The notes under the pieces were generated by a model. It did not search any database and had not been told where the DNA came from. It saw only the letters and a program-made list of their open reading frames with translations. Both the position numbers and the translations under genes were made by a program. A DNA stretch of 64,000 bases, taken from Spirochaeta lutea (GTDB lineage: Bacteria > Spirochaetota > Spirochaetia > DSM-27196 > Salinispiraceae). The DNA is taken from contig NZ_JNUP01000072.1 in assembly GCF_000758165.1 (NCBI RefSeq), forward strand, positions 102,496 to 166,495, given 5' to 3'. Positions 9,931 through 19,122 of this stretch are shown here, one piece after another. Numbering within the stretch: position 1 is the stretch's first letter; each line of letters starts with the position of its first letter.

Positions 9931-10035
9931 TAGTGCGCAAAAGGTTGTAACATTGCACCCCGGCGACACCACCCATGTGTGGCCTTATAGATTGCACCGC
10001 TATATCCGGTGTCGTTTACAACCTTTTGCACACTA
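9931..10035. repeat. 105-bp element bounded by near-perfect 21-bp inverted repeats
   Basis: The left arm (9931-9951) and the reverse complement of the right arm (10015-10035) agree at 19 of 21 positions; the shared core is GCAAAAGGTTGTAA. A second inverted pair, CGACACC (9964-9970) and GGTGTCG (10008-10014), lies inside, and ATTGCACC occurs twice in direct orientation (9952 and 9991). The whole could fold into a branched hairpin. A related sequence lies near 40743. No transposase is near; it may be a small non-autonomous repeat or a structured RNA or DNA site. Confidence 0.6.
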
Positions 10036-10071
10036 CAAAAACAAAGCCCCGGGGATTACGGCCCGGGGCTT
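10036..10071 (-). terminator. Rho-independent terminator of parE-parC
   Basis: AAGCCCCGGG (10044-10053) pairs perfectly with CCCGGGGCTT (10062-10071) around an 8-nt loop. Read on the minus strand the stem is followed by TGTTTTTG. It lies 31 bp past the parC stop codon. Confidence 0.8.
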
Positions 10072-10102
10072 CGTACATGCCTGGAGAAATCAGCTCGGAG
10101 GA

Positions 10103-12013
10103 TCAGGTTTTAGTGATTCGAAGGCTGGATACATCCTTGGTGGTGAGCCGGACCCCTTGGGCATTGACCCCCTTTACGAGAAAATCCCCGATCTGGAATT
10201 CTTCTTCCAATACCCTGAGATTCGGTTTTTTCTTATACTTGAGGATTATTCTGCCCTTCTCCTGGGTGGTAAAGGCTATCAATTTTGCCGCATCGGGCAG
10301 CAGGGTGTAGGTTTTTTCAATTATAAACTGCGTGATGGTGGTACGCTTAACGTAGAAGTGTCCGGTTTCCGTATTCTTGTAGACGACGGTATAGATGAAC
10401 GTACCCAGCTCGTCCTTGTCGGCAATACAGCAATGCCGCATGTCTGCTCCCACATGGGTTTTATGCGGAACCGGAATCACGGAGTAATCACCCTGACTGC
10501 GAATTACTAACAGCCGGTCAAACTCATTCACTGCGAATAACTCATCACCGCCCGGCACCTCGGTTCCCAGGTATCCGGATGACCCGTCGTACCGCAGTTT
10601 CAGGGTTCGGGCAGCTGCCTCGCGGACATCCACCTTGTCAAACCGCTGTATCTTGGTTAGTCGGGGAAACCGCTTTTCTTCACTCTGGATCAGTCCGTCC
10701 AGATACCCCAGGGCATACTCTCGGAGATGTTTAAGGTGATGACGGATTTCCTTGAGCCGGCCTTCCATCTCCTCCATCTCCTTCCGTGCCTTGTTGATAT
10801 CGTAGAGAGAAATCCGCCTAATGGGGATTTTCAAGAGCCGCTCAATATCTTCATCGGTAATGGGCCGCCGAATTTCCGCCATAAAAGGCTCAAATCCGGT
10901 ACGAACCGCCTGGCTGACCTTGGCGGCGGTTTCCATTTCCTCAATCCGTTTGTAGATCCGCTCCTCAATGAAGATACGTTCCAGGGTCCTGGCGTGAAGT
11001 TTATCCTCCAGATGCCCCGCTTCAAGCTCCAACTCCCTCTTCAGGATTACCATGAGCTTTTCAGCATGGTAGGCAATTACATCCTCCACCCTCATGCTCA
11101 CCGGCATGTTATCCCGGATCACCAGGAGGTTCACCGAGATGCTCACCTCACAGTCGGTAAAGGCGTAAAGCGCATCCACGGTTTCCTGGGTGTAAACACC
11201 CCGGGCGAGGGAGACCTCAATCTCTACCTGGTCGGTGGTAAAGTCGTTAATGCCGGCAATCTTCAGCTTTCCCTTCCGGGCAGCGTTTTCGATGCTCGCG
11301 ATGAGACTCTCGGTGGTGGTGCCGAAGGGCAGTTCCCGGATGATGATGCGTTTGGGATCCGAGGTATCCAGGGTGGCCCGCACCAGCACCTTTCCCATAC
11401 CTCCGTCATAGCCCGAAGCATCCAGAACTCCGCCGGTAGGAAAGTCCGGAAGCAGGGTGAACGCCTGGCCCTGAAGCTGAGCCTTCACAGCCTTTAACAC
11501 CTCAATGAGATTATGGGGAAGGATCTTGGTAGACATCCCGACCGCGATGCCCTCAGCACCCATAACCAGAATGAGGGGAATCTTCGCCGGGAATACCACC
11601 GGTTCCTTATTTCTACCGTCGTAGCTGTCCTCATACTGGGTTAGCTCCGGGTTGTGCAGCACCTTTTTTGCGAAGGGCAGAATCCGGCACTCGATGTACC
11701 GCGCCGCGCTGGCCTCATCCCCCGTCAGGATATTCCCGAAGTTTCCCTGCTTATCGATGAAAATTTCTTTGTTTGCCAGAACAACCAAGGCGCTGTTTAT
11801 GGATTGATCACCATGGGGATGGTACTTCATACAGTGGCCGACAACATTCGCCACCTTATGAAACTTGCCGTCATCCATCTCTATGAGACTATGCAAGATC
11901 CGGCGCTGTACGGGTTTAAGACCGTCATCGATGTGGGGAATCGCCCGGTCCTTAATAACATAGCTTGCGTATTCCAGAAAATTCGTATTGAAAAGGTTAT
12001 TTACGTAGGCCAT
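10103..12013 (-). CDS. parC: Type IIA topoisomerase subunit A (ParC/GyrA-like)
   Basis: DNA breakage-reunion subunit of topoisomerase IV or a gyrase paralogue, 636 aa, working with the ParE-like product encoded just upstream. The start matches the family (FLEYASYVIKDRAIPHIDDGLKPVQRRIL). The active-site region has the Arg-Tyr pair in SAARYIECRIL near residues 110-117; the catalytic tyrosine is expected there. At 636 aa it is about 200 residues shorter than GyrA, with a reduced C-terminal region and no obvious GyrA-box, which favours a decatenating ParC over supercoiling gyrase. The ATG shares one base with the parE stop (TAATG). A strong terminator follows. Gyrase proper would be expected elsewhere in the genome. 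Confidence 0.92.
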   Translation of the reverse strand: MAYVNNLFNTNFLEYASYVIKDRAIPHIDDGLKPVQRRILHSLIEMDDGKFHKVANVVGHCMKYHPHGDQSINSALVVLANKEIFIDKQGNFGNILTGDEASAARYIECRILPFAKKVLHNPELTQYEDSYDGRNKEPVVFPAKIPLILVMGAEGIAVGMSTKILPHNLIEVLKAVKAQLQGQAFTLLPDFPTGGVLDASGYDGGMGKVLVRATLDTSDPKRIIIRELPFGTTTESLIASIENAARKGKLKIAGINDFTTDQVEIEVSLARGVYTQETVDALYAFTDCEVSISVNLLVIRDNMPVSMRVEDVIAYHAEKLMVILKRELELEAGHLEDKLHARTLERIFIEERIYKRIEEMETAAKVSQAVRTGFEPFMAEIRRPITDEDIERLLKIPIRRISLYDINKARKEMEEMEGRLKEIRHHLKHLREYALGYLDGLIQSEEKRFPRLTKIQRFDKVDVREAAARTLKLRYDGSSGYLGTEVPGGDELFAVNEFDRLLVIRSQGDYSVIPVPHKTHVGADMRHCCIADKDELGTFIYTVVYKNTETGHFYVKRTTITQFIIEKTYTLLPDAAKLIAFTTQEKGRIILKYKKKPNLRVLEEEFQIGDFLVKGVNAQGVRLTTKDVSSLRITKT

Positions 12014-13812
12014 TAAATCAAATTCTCCATAATAAAGCTGCGCCGGGTTGGGGTGTTCTTCCCCATAAAGAACTCCAGGGTCTCATGGATCGCCTTGAGG
12101 CTCTTGATATCCACCTTAATCAACCGGATGTCCGGACCGATAAACTGTCCGAACTCCTTGGGGCTGATCTCACCCAGGCCCTTGAACCGGGTTACCTCCG
12201 GGCTGGTTAATTCACCGATGGCCTGGTCCCGCTCCTTGGGGTTATAGCAGTACCGGGTTTCCTTCTTATTGCGGACCCGGAACAACGGGGTCTCCAGCAA
12301 ATAGACGTGCCCCTGCACTACCAGTTCCTCGAAGTAACTCAGAAAGAAGGTCAGCATAAGATTCCGGATATGAAACCCGTCGTGGTCGGCATCGGTGGCA
12401 ATAACAATCCGGTTGTACCGCAGGCCCTCAATATCGTTCTCAATCCCGAGGGCCATCATCATGTTGTATAATTCTTCGTTTTTGTAGATCTCCGCCCGTT
12501 TACGACCAAACATATTCTGGGGTTTACCCCTGAGGCTGAAAACCGCCTGGGTGTAGACATCCCGGCTTGAAACCATGGAGCCCGAGGCAGACTGTCCCTC
12601 GGTAATAAAGATGGTACTCTCGTCGCTGCCCTTCTTATCCCCGAAGTGGAATTTACAGTCTCTGAGATTTGGAATCTTCAGGGCGATTTTTTTTGCAGCC
12701 TCTTTGGCCTCTTTTTTAACCACCGCCAGCTCTTTCCTGAGCTTTTCGTTTTGTACAATCTTATCCAGGAGTTTTTTGCTGGCAGTAGTGTTCTTGTGGA
12801 GAAAATCGTCCACAGCCTGGCGGGTTTCGGCTACGATCCAGCTACGCACCTCGGTATTGCCCAGTTTATTCTTGGTCTGACTTTCGAAGATGGGATTCTC
12901 GAGTTTCACACTAACCGCTCCGGCGATACCCTCCCGGACATCCTGCCCGGTAAAGTTTTTCTTATAGAATTCGTTAATTCCCTTAAGAATCCCCTCCCGG
13001 AAGGCGGATAAATGGGTCCCCCCGTCGCTGGTATACTGACCGTTCACGAAACTCCAGTAGTTCTCGCCGTAATTACCCGCCGTATGAGTAAAGGCAAACT
13101 CCAAACGCTGGTCCTTATGGTGAACCGTCTCATACAACCCGTCTTCCCCTACCTCGCCGTCGAGTAGATCTCTCAGGCCGTTCTCACTTTTAAAGGCCTC
13201 CTTCCCCAGGTAGAGGGTAAGGCCGGTATTCAAATAGGCATAGTTCCACAGGCGTTCTTCTATAAATTCGCGATTGTAGGTGTAGTCGCCGAAAATCTCC
13301 GGGTCCGGCTCAAACTCCACATAGGTGCCGTCCGCTTCCTTGGGCGCCTTTCCCTTTTTTTCGCTTTGAAGCACCCCCTTGGCAAAGACGGCCTCGGCGT
13401 AACGACCCTCCCGGAAGGCAACCACCCGGAAAAAGCACGACAGGGCGTTAACGGCCTTGGTACCCACCCCGTTGAGCCCCACACTGAATTGGAATACCTC
13501 GGTATTATACTTCGCGCCGGTATTGATAATGGAAACACACTCTACCAGCTTCCCCAGGGGAATCCCGCGGCCGTAGTCCCGGACACGGATCCGCTTGTCT
13601 TCAAGACTAATCTTTATCTTGTTTCCGTGTCCCATGATGAACTCATCGATGCTATTATCAATCACCTCTTTCAACAGGATGTAAATCCCGTCGTCAGGAT
13701 TCGTCCCATCGCCCAACCGGCCGATGTACATCCCGCTGCGTAACCGTATATGCTCCAGGGAACTAAGGGTCTTTATTTTACTTTCGTCGTAAACCGTTTT
13801 CGATGTCGCCAT
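12013..13812 (-). CDS. parE: Type IIA topoisomerase subunit B (ParE/GyrB-like)
   Basis: ATPase subunit of topoisomerase IV or a paralogous gyrase, 599 aa from the ATG at 13812. It shows GHKL ATP-binding features (VIDNSIDEF, RDYGRGIPLG, NGVGTKAVNAL), a transducer domain, and a TOPRIM domain with the acidic EGQSASG and DADHDG segments. The frame stays open upstream to 14169, but that part overlaps the divergent lipoprotein gene and has no family similarity. Starts at 13848 and 13821 are possible. I prefer 13812 because MATSKTVYDESKIKTL matches ParE N-termini and TAGTAT (13825-13820) ends 7 nt upstream, fitting a leaderless start. It is translationally coupled to parC. Confidence 0.92.
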   Translation of the reverse strand: MATSKTVYDESKIKTLSSLEHIRLRSGMYIGRLGDGTNPDDGIYILLKEVIDNSIDEFIMGHGNKIKISLEDKRIRVRDYGRGIPLGKLVECVSIINTGAKYNTEVFQFSVGLNGVGTKAVNALSCFFRVVAFREGRYAEAVFAKGVLQSEKKGKAPKEADGTYVEFEPDPEIFGDYTYNREFIEERLWNYAYLNTGLTLYLGKEAFKSENGLRDLLDGEVGEDGLYETVHHKDQRLEFAFTHTAGNYGENYWSFVNGQYTSDGGTHLSAFREGILKGINEFYKKNFTGQDVREGIAGAVSVKLENPIFESQTKNKLGNTEVRSWIVAETRQAVDDFLHKNTTASKKLLDKIVQNEKLRKELAVVKKEAKEAAKKIALKIPNLRDCKFHFGDKKGSDESTIFITEGQSASGSMVSSRDVYTQAVFSLRGKPQNMFGRKRAEIYKNEELYNMMMALGIENDIEGLRYNRIVIATDADHDGFHIRNLMLTFFLSYFEELVVQGHVYLLETPLFRVRNKKETRYCYNPKERDQAIGELTSPEVTRFKGLGEISPKEFGQFIGPDIRLIKVDIKSLKAIHETLEFFMGKNTPTRRSFIMENLI

Positions 13813-13882
13813 GGCCGACATACTACCATACTTCTGTGTAGTCATCATATAGTTTTTTACCCCCCCGGCCGATGTATAGGCT

Positions 13883-14866
13883 ATGAAACGCTTTCCAATT
13901 CTGGCTTTTGTTATGGTGATTGTAACGGGCTGCGCCACTACCCAATCCGATGCTCCTCCCCCTGGGGAGCCCGGCCCCGACCATGAAACCATGTTGGCCC
14001 AGGCCGAAGAAACCCGCCAGCTCCTGGAGTCCAGAATCGAATCATTACAACAAGATATCCAAGAAAAAACGGAGACCATAACCGACCTGGAAGCCCAACT
14101 CGCCGAGGGCTCCAGGGCCAACCGCCTGTTGGAGGAAGAATTAACCCGGGCCCGCCAGGAAGGGGACACCTGGCGTACCAGGGCGTCAAAACTGGAGGAG
14201 CTGCTTCAACGCCTGAGTTTTGCCCTTAGTCTCGGCTCGATCTCCCCGGAAGATCCTCTCATTGACCAGGTTTCAAGCCTTTCCCCGGACACCCCCCTGC
14301 CCGAAACCGGACTCACCTCACCGCCAGCCGCGAATTCCACCGAGGGTCAGCAGGTTTCCGAGCTCTTTCCCTCCCGGCTTCCGGACCGCCGAAACCGCCG
14401 CGCCACGCCCTCAGACTCGGTTTTCCAGGAAGAGCAGGGTTCCCTCTCCTTCCTCTACCACCAGAGCGCATACTACGGCACCCGAGAGACGGTCTACCCT
14501 GAAATTCGATTCGACCGCGCCGCCCCGGGCCCCGGAACCCTCTACCTGGTACTCCAGGTTTCAAGCCCCCGTTCGGGAAGCCCGCTGAACATAGCTGAGC
14601 TCCGACCCCGGGATGTATGGGATGAAAGCCTTCCGGTAGAGGATAGCCGGGTGTACCATGACGACACCACCCGGCTTGAGCGCTTGTATGTTCCGATCTC
14701 CGGGACCGGGGGAGAAACCCTTCTTGAGCAGATCATCTCCGGGGCACCCCGGATAGGGGGAGGCACCGCCTCGGGAGGCCTGGTGTACCTGGATATATCC
14801 GAGAATGCCCGGAGAGCCATCCTCCAGTTTGTGCGTATATACAAAGAACGGGGCGGCCAATTCTGA
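13883..14866 (+). CDS. Coiled-coil lipoprotein of unknown function
   Basis: 327 aa. The N-terminus is a lipoprotein signal peptide with a VTGC lipobox; the predicted lipidated residue is Cys17. Residues about 35-105 are a charged heptad-rich coiled coil (HETMLAQAEETRQLLESRIE and onward). A proline/serine-rich linker follows to about 185, then a beta-rich domain to the C-terminus. I do not recognise a family. The gene is divergent from parE, with 70 bp between the chosen starts and no clear ribosome binding site. A GC hairpin overlaps its stop codon. Anchoring to the outer or inner membrane with a periplasmic coiled coil is inferred from the signal and helix pattern only. Confidence 0.82.
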   Translation: MKRFPILAFVMVIVTGCATTQSDAPPPGEPGPDHETMLAQAEETRQLLESRIESLQQDIQEKTETITDLEAQLAEGSRANRLLEEELTRARQEGDTWRTRASKLEELLQRLSFALSLGSISPEDPLIDQVSSLSPDTPLPETGLTSPPAANSTEGQQVSELFPSRLPDRRNRRATPSDSVFQEEQGSLSFLYHQSAYYGTRETVYPEIRFDRAAPGPGTLYLVLQVSSPRSGSPLNIAELRPRDVWDESLPVEDSRVYHDDTTRLERLYVPISGTGGETLLEQIISGAPRIGGGTASGGLVYLDISENARRAILQFVRIYKERGGQF

Positions 14867-14880
14867 CCCGCCCCGTTTCT
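14848..14880 (+). terminator. Terminator hairpin after the coiled-coil lipoprotein
   Basis: ACGGGGCGG (14848-14856) pairs with CCGCCCCGT (14868-14876), a 9-bp stem whose loop contains the stop codon, followed by TTTCT. It may also stop clpC transcription arriving from the other side. Confidence 0.6.
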
Positions 14881-14946
14881 CAACCTTCCTGAGCTCCTCG
14901 GAGCTCCCTTCCTATGCCATCCCGTCTCCGGCTCTGCGTTCCGGGT

Positions 14947-17589
14947 CTAGCTATCCGAGGAGGTGCTGGAGGATACAACCTCCGGATCTGATGAAGAACC
15001 CGAAGCGCCGCCCTCATCCTCCCGGCCGGAGGGATGACTGGAATTCTTAGCCGTCTTCTTGGCCGTCTGTTTACTCGAACCCGAGGCAGAACCCGATTCA
15101 TCCTTGGCTTCGGCGTTACGCTGCTTATTCCGCTCCTGGAAGAGAATACTCCCCTGACGGAGGGTTACGAAAATATGGCTGTCCGGTCCGAACCTGCCCT
15201 TGAGGATTTCCGTGGCCAAGGGATCTTCAATCTGACGCTGGATTGTCCGCCGGAGGGGCCGGGCTCCGTACTTCACGTCGTAGCCCTCTTCCACCAGGAA
15301 GGCCTTAGCCTTTTTACTCACCTCCAGAATCATCTCCCGTTCAGCCATCCGTTTTTGCACCTCTGCTAAATGGATTTCCAGGATACTTGTGAGATGTTCC
15401 CTCGTAAGGCTTTGGAAGACCACCACCTCATCTACCCGGTTGATGAACTCGGGTCTAAATTGACGTCGGAGCTCGTTCAAGGCGCTGTTTTTTATCTCCG
15501 TGTAGGAAAGCACATTCCCCATGGGCTGAAATCCCAGAGAAGTCTCCCGGGTAATCTCCCGGGCTCCGGCATTGCTGGTCATGATAAGAATGGTGTTTCG
15601 AAAACTGACCTTGTGTCCCAGATTGTCCTGGAGCTCACCCTCCTCCAGAACCTGGAGCAGGATATTAAAGACATCGGGATGGGCCTTCTCGATCTCGTCG
15701 AAGAGAACCACCGAATAGGGTTTTCTCCGGATTTTCTCTGTGAGAAGTCCCCCCTCCTCATAGCCGACATACCCCGGAGGGGCTCCTGTCAGCCGGCTGA
15801 CGTTATGTTTTTCCATAAAATCGGACATATCGATCCGTATTAACGCATCGCTGTTCCCGAAGAGAAATTCTGCCAAGGTTTTCGCCAACAGGGTTTTCCC
15901 TACCCCGGTGGGTCCCATAAAAATGAAGGACCCCATGGGCCGGTTGGGACTGGATAGACCGGTCCGGCTCCGACGGATAGCGGAAGCGATGACCGAAATA
16001 GCCTCATCCTGGGCAATAATCTTCTTATCAAGCTCCTTGTTGATATGCAGAAGTTTTTCGCTCTCGGTCTGGGCAATCCGGGTCATGGGAATGCCGGTAA
16101 TATCCGAGATCACCACCTGAATATCCTCAGCATCCACTATATTTTCTTCGGTCTTCAGGGTGGTTTTCCAAGCGGTTTTGATTTCATCCACCCGTTTTTT
16201 CAGCTTCTGCACCTCATCCCTCACCGCGGCAGCCCGCTCGTAGTTCTGGGAATTAACCAGGGTGACCTTCTCCTGCACCAGTGAGTCGATCTGTTTTTCC
16301 AGATCCTGAATCTCCGTGGGGCGTACGCTGTTTTTAATCCGCTTCCTGGCTCCAGCCTCATCGATGAGATCAATGGCTTTGTCGGGTAAAAACCGGTCGG
16401 CAATGTAGCGGTAGGAAAGCATGGCTGCTACCTCAATGCTGCCGGGGGTATAGCTTACATTATGGTGTTCCTCGTAGCGGTCCTTGATTCCCTGGAGAAT
16501 CTGAATGGTCTGTTCCACCGTCGGCTCGTCCACAATAACGGTCTGAAACCGCCGCTCCAGGGCTGCATCCCGTTCTACGTACTTCTTATACTCGTTCAGG
16601 GTGGTAGCGCCGATACACTGGATTTCTCCCCGGCTCAGGGCCGGTTTGAGCATATTGGAGGCATCAATGGCACCCTCGGCTCCCCCTGCCCCGATGATGG
16701 TATGAAGTTCATCGATGAACAGGATGATGTTGCCCGCTGCCTGAATTTCCTTCATTACACGCTTAAGGCGCTCCTCAAACTCACCCCGGTACTTGGTTCC
16801 GGCAATAACACTGGCCAGATCCAGGGTGAGCACCCGCTTATCCATGAGCACATCCGGGGCTTGGCCGTCAATAATTCGCTGGGCAAGCCCCTCTACAATA
16901 GCGGTTTTACCCACCCCGGGCTCGCCGATAAGAACCGGATTATTTTTGGTCCGCCGGGCAAGAATCTGCACTACCCGCTCAATCTCCCGTTCCCGGCCCA
17001 CCACGGGATCAAGGGTATTACTCTTGGCCATCATGGTTAGATCCCGGCTAAATTCATCCAGGGTCGGCGTGGTTCGTTTGCCTACCGTGGCAGTTCCACC
17101 GCTACGGCGGCGTCCCTGGGGAGAGGTTCCCGCAGACTCGGACGCAAAACCCGACCCGGAGAGTTCTAAGACGATCTGCCGCAGGTTTTCAACGCTTACA
17201 TCGTACTCTTCGAGAAAACGGTTTGTTTCTCCCCCGGGTTCCTTGGCACAGGCCAACAGCAGATGTTCGGTTCCGATGAACTCATGGCCAAGGCTCTTGG
17301 CCTCCTCGGAGCTGTCTTCGAGGACCTTCTTACCCCGCGGGGAGGGTGGAACATCTCCAAAACTGAATCCCCCGCGTTTCCGCGGAATGGCCTTTTCAAG
17401 CTCTATCTGCATTCGGGAAGGGTCAATCATAGACTTCACCAAGGCTTTATACCCTATCCCGCCCCCTTCCTTGAGCAGGGCTAGCATAATGTGCTCGGGT
17501 AATAGTTGATCGCTATGAAAGCGTTTCGCCTCATCTTGGGCAAGTATGGTTAGTACCTTCTGGGCTCGTTGGGTGAGTCCCTTAAACAT
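14947..17589 (-). CDS. clpC: AAA+ unfoldase ClpC
   Basis: Hsp100 unfoldase that feeds proteins to ClpP. The ATG at 17589 is preceded by GGAGG at 6 nt; the in-frame TTG at 17595 touches that site and cannot be the start. Domains of the 880-aa protein: Clp N repeats (1-150), AAA-1 with GEPGVGKT (about 221), a middle region with a UVR-like segment [14 protein letters not shown] (about 440), AAA-2 with GPTGVGKT (about 557), and a ClpP-docking LGF tripeptide (about 685). This layout is ClpC rather than ClpA or ClpB. Unlike most ClpC (about 810-840 aa) it ends in roughly 60 residues of Lys/Ala/Ser/Gly-rich low-complexity sequence. It follows mcsA and mcsB, as in Firmicutes, but no ctsR repressor gene is present. 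The ribosome binding site lies within the end of mcsB. Confidence 0.96.
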   Translation of the reverse strand: MFKGLTQRAQKVLTILAQDEAKRFHSDQLLPEHIMLALLKEGGGIGYKALVKSMIDPSRMQIELEKAIPRKRGGFSFGDVPPSPRGKKVLEDSSEEAKSLGHEFIGTEHLLLACAKEPGGETNRFLEEYDVSVENLRQIVLELSGSGFASESAGTSPQGRRRSGGTATVGKRTTPTLDEFSRDLTMMAKSNTLDPVVGREREIERVVQILARRTKNNPVLIGEPGVGKTAIVEGLAQRIIDGQAPDVLMDKRVLTLDLASVIAGTKYRGEFEERLKRVMKEIQAAGNIILFIDELHTIIGAGGAEGAIDASNMLKPALSRGEIQCIGATTLNEYKKYVERDAALERRFQTVIVDEPTVEQTIQILQGIKDRYEEHHNVSYTPGSIEVAAMLSYRYIADRFLPDKAIDLIDEAGARKRIKNSVRPTEIQDLEKQIDSLVQEKVTLVNSQNYERAAAVRDEVQKLKKRVDEIKTAWKTTLKTEENIVDAEDIQVVISDITGIPMTRIAQTESEKLLHINKELDKKIIAQDEAISVIASAIRRSRTGLSSPNRPMGSFIFMGPTGVGKTLLAKTLAEFLFGNSDALIRIDMSDFMEKHNVSRLTGAPPGYVGYEEGGLLTEKIRRKPYSVVLFDEIEKAHPDVFNILLQVLEEGELQDNLGHKVSFRNTILIMTSNAGAREITRETSLGFQPMGNVLSYTEIKNSALNELRRQFRPEFINRVDEVVVFQSLTREHLTSILEIHLAEVQKRMAEREMILEVSKKAKAFLVEEGYDVKYGARPLRRTIQRQIEDPLATEILKGRFGPDSHIFVTLRQGSILFQERNKQRNAEAKDESGSASGSSKQTAKKTAKNSSHPSGREDEGGASGSSSDPEVVSSSTSSDS

Positions 17590-17591
17590 AT

Positions 17592-18680
17592 TCAACCTCC
17601 AGAAAAAATCCGGCGCAACAGCCGGGACCGCTCTTCTTCCAGTATCGTCACCTTAGCCCGGCCTGTCGATGGTTTTTCTCCATCCGCACCGGAGACGCCC
17701 TCCGACACCGGCATCCCGGACATCCACGATAATACCGCATCCTGGGTTTGAAAAAACGCCGCGCCAATCCTTCCCAGGGGAACATCCAGAATACGCATTC
17801 CCGAGCCCATCCGCACCCAAGAAAGCAGGGATAAACTCTCGGCTAAGGTCATACAACGGCTTTGAGAAATTGTTCCCAGGGATCTCCAAACCTGGTCATC
17901 AAACTCCAGGGCTCCCTGATCATGCCACTCTTCCCGCATCCGTCTCTCATAATGTACCAATTCCAATGCTAGATCAGCAAGGATTTCCAGAAACTCCTCC
18001 TCCTTCTGACCATGGAGGGCCTGACCGGTGAGTCTATACACCCCGGAGGGCAAATCCTGGGAAAAAATCCGGAAGTCGAGAGTCCGGGAACGCAGCACCG
18101 GCAGGAGCTCTTCGAATCCCCTCATACGGCTCATTGCGGGTAAATGCAGCAGAAGGCTGCAGCGCATTCCCAACCCCGCCTCCCGCACCCGGGTTGTCAA
18201 AAAACCGAAGGGGGAGTTAGCGGCGAGGCGAAAGCGGCTATCCAGGGTCGATTCCAGGGCCTTAATCCGGGAAAACGCCCCCTGGATCTGCAGCCCCGGC
18301 TCAAGGGCGAAGGGCTCCAGATGGTCCACATGGTTCACCACCAGCCCGGCGTCTCCAGCCTCCTCCCGGAGGAGAAGCGATTCCGCTGCTCCAGTCTTCC
18401 TGGGAAGCCAACCCAGCATGGCAAGCCATTCCCGTTCCCGCCCTGGGGAACCCAGGGGCTGCCAGGTCATACCGGAAAACATACCCCGCAGTTCAATATC
18501 CATCTCAGACAGAAAGGTCCGCCGCTGTTCCGGATCCATGGAACCCGGAAAGGGATAGGCCTCCAGGTTTCGCGACAGCCGGAGACGGGTGGAAATAACG
18601 ATATCTGACTCCGGTCCCGCCCCGGAAATCCACACCCCGGGTGCACCGGGCCGGCGCAATTGGTTCTCAAGGACTGTCAT
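17592..18680 (-). CDS. mcsB: McsB-like protein, predicted inactive arginine kinase
   Basis: Homologue of the protein-arginine kinase McsB (362 aa from the ATG at 18680; the frame runs further upstream only as a shadow of mcsA). The guanido-kinase fold is recognisable: SDIVISTRLRLSRN (about 25-38) and the RCSLLLHLPA segment are conserved. Key active-site motifs are not. From my memory of B. subtilis McsB, NEEDH with the catalytic Glu is NHVDH here (116-120), SCPTNVGTG with the essential Cys is TTRVREAGLG (about 162-171), and RGIYGEGSEA is FRIFSQDLPS (about 203-212). It probably cannot phosphorylate arginine and may act as a ClpC adaptor or regulator. It overlaps mcsA by 14 bp and ends just before the clpC start. 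Confidence 0.88.
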   Translation of the reverse strand: MTVLENQLRRPGAPGVWISGAGPESDIVISTRLRLSRNLEAYPFPGSMDPEQRRTFLSEMDIELRGMFSGMTWQPLGSPGREREWLAMLGWLPRKTGAAESLLLREEAGDAGLVVNHVDHLEPFALEPGLQIQGAFSRIKALESTLDSRFRLAANSPFGFLTTRVREAGLGMRCSLLLHLPAMSRMRGFEELLPVLRSRTLDFRIFSQDLPSGVYRLTGQALHGQKEEEFLEILADLALELVHYERRMREEWHDQGALEFDDQVWRSLGTISQSRCMTLAESLSLLSWVRMGSGMRILDVPLGRIGAAFFQTQDAVLSWMSGMPVSEGVSGADGEKPSTGRAKVTILEEERSRLLRRIFSGG

Positions 18681-19113
18681 GGTCGTCTCCTGGCAGATCG
18701 TGGGCCCTAAAAATATCCAGAACCATCTGCAATCGGGCCGGATAGGCTCCCCGGTGCACTGAACCCCTGTCCACCCCGTGGATGAGTCGCTGAATAAGGG
18801 GGCCGAATTCATGGTAACAGCCCTGGCATCCTGCCAACCCCGTCGCCCGGAGATGCAGCAGGGTGGTTCCGCATCCCGGACATTGACGATCCAGATCCTG
18901 TTCCTCTTCGGGGTTGAGAAGATCACCGAAGAGATCGCCCACCCGGGGAATAACGGCGCTATCCTCAGGCACGGCACCTGCCCTGATGCTACAGGCCTCA
19001 CAGAGATGAATCTCCCTGCGGGCTGTTCCCTCAACTATATGGATGATCCGCACCGCCGGAGCTGCTTGACAATGCTCGCAGACCCGGGACCGGTTCTCGT
19101 GTTCTTGGTTCAT
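18667..19113 (-). CDS. mcsA: McsA-like zinc-finger protein lacking the UVR domain
   Basis: 148 aa. Four CxxC pairs (C12/C15, C38/C41, C78/C81, C95/C98) match the two zinc-binding modules of McsA, the activator of McsB. The linker VHRGAYPAR corresponds to VHAGKIPKR of B. subtilis McsA as I remember it, but the protein ends about 20 residues later, so the C-terminal UVR domain is absent. AGGAG lies 7 nt upstream of the ATG. It lies between the second ABC permease gene and mcsB, with a 14-bp overlap into mcsB. Given the altered McsB, it more likely stabilises or recruits that protein or ClpC than activates a kinase; this is inference. Confidence 0.85.
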   Translation of the reverse strand: MNQEHENRSRVCEHCQAAPAVRIIHIVEGTARREIHLCEACSIRAGAVPEDSAVIPRVGDLFGDLLNPEEEQDLDRQCPGCGTTLLHLRATGLAGCQGCYHEFGPLIQRLIHGVDRGSVHRGAYPARLQMVLDIFRAHDLPGDDHDSP

Positions 19114-19122
19114 GGTTTTCTC

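Larger units (their letters stand above)
9598..10102. other. 505-bp intergenic region between GH94 operon and parC
   Basis: No credible gene: the short open frames lack ribosome binding sites and family features. The left part holds the GH94 promoter and palindrome (9682-9740). The middle (about 9745-9930) shows nothing I recognise apart from AT-rich patches. The right part holds a 105-bp element bounded by inverted repeats (9931-10035) and the parC terminator (10036-10071). Confidence 0.7.

Noticed and set aside
9745-9972. Minus-strand frames of 60-85 codons upstream of the GH94 operon
   Set aside because: No ribosome binding sites and compositions typical of random frames; they overlap one another in different frames.
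13813-14169. 119-codon N-terminal extension of ParE
   Set aside because: It overlaps the divergent lipoprotein gene, is rich in Ser/Arg/Trp like a shadow frame, and family members begin at MATSK-like sequence.
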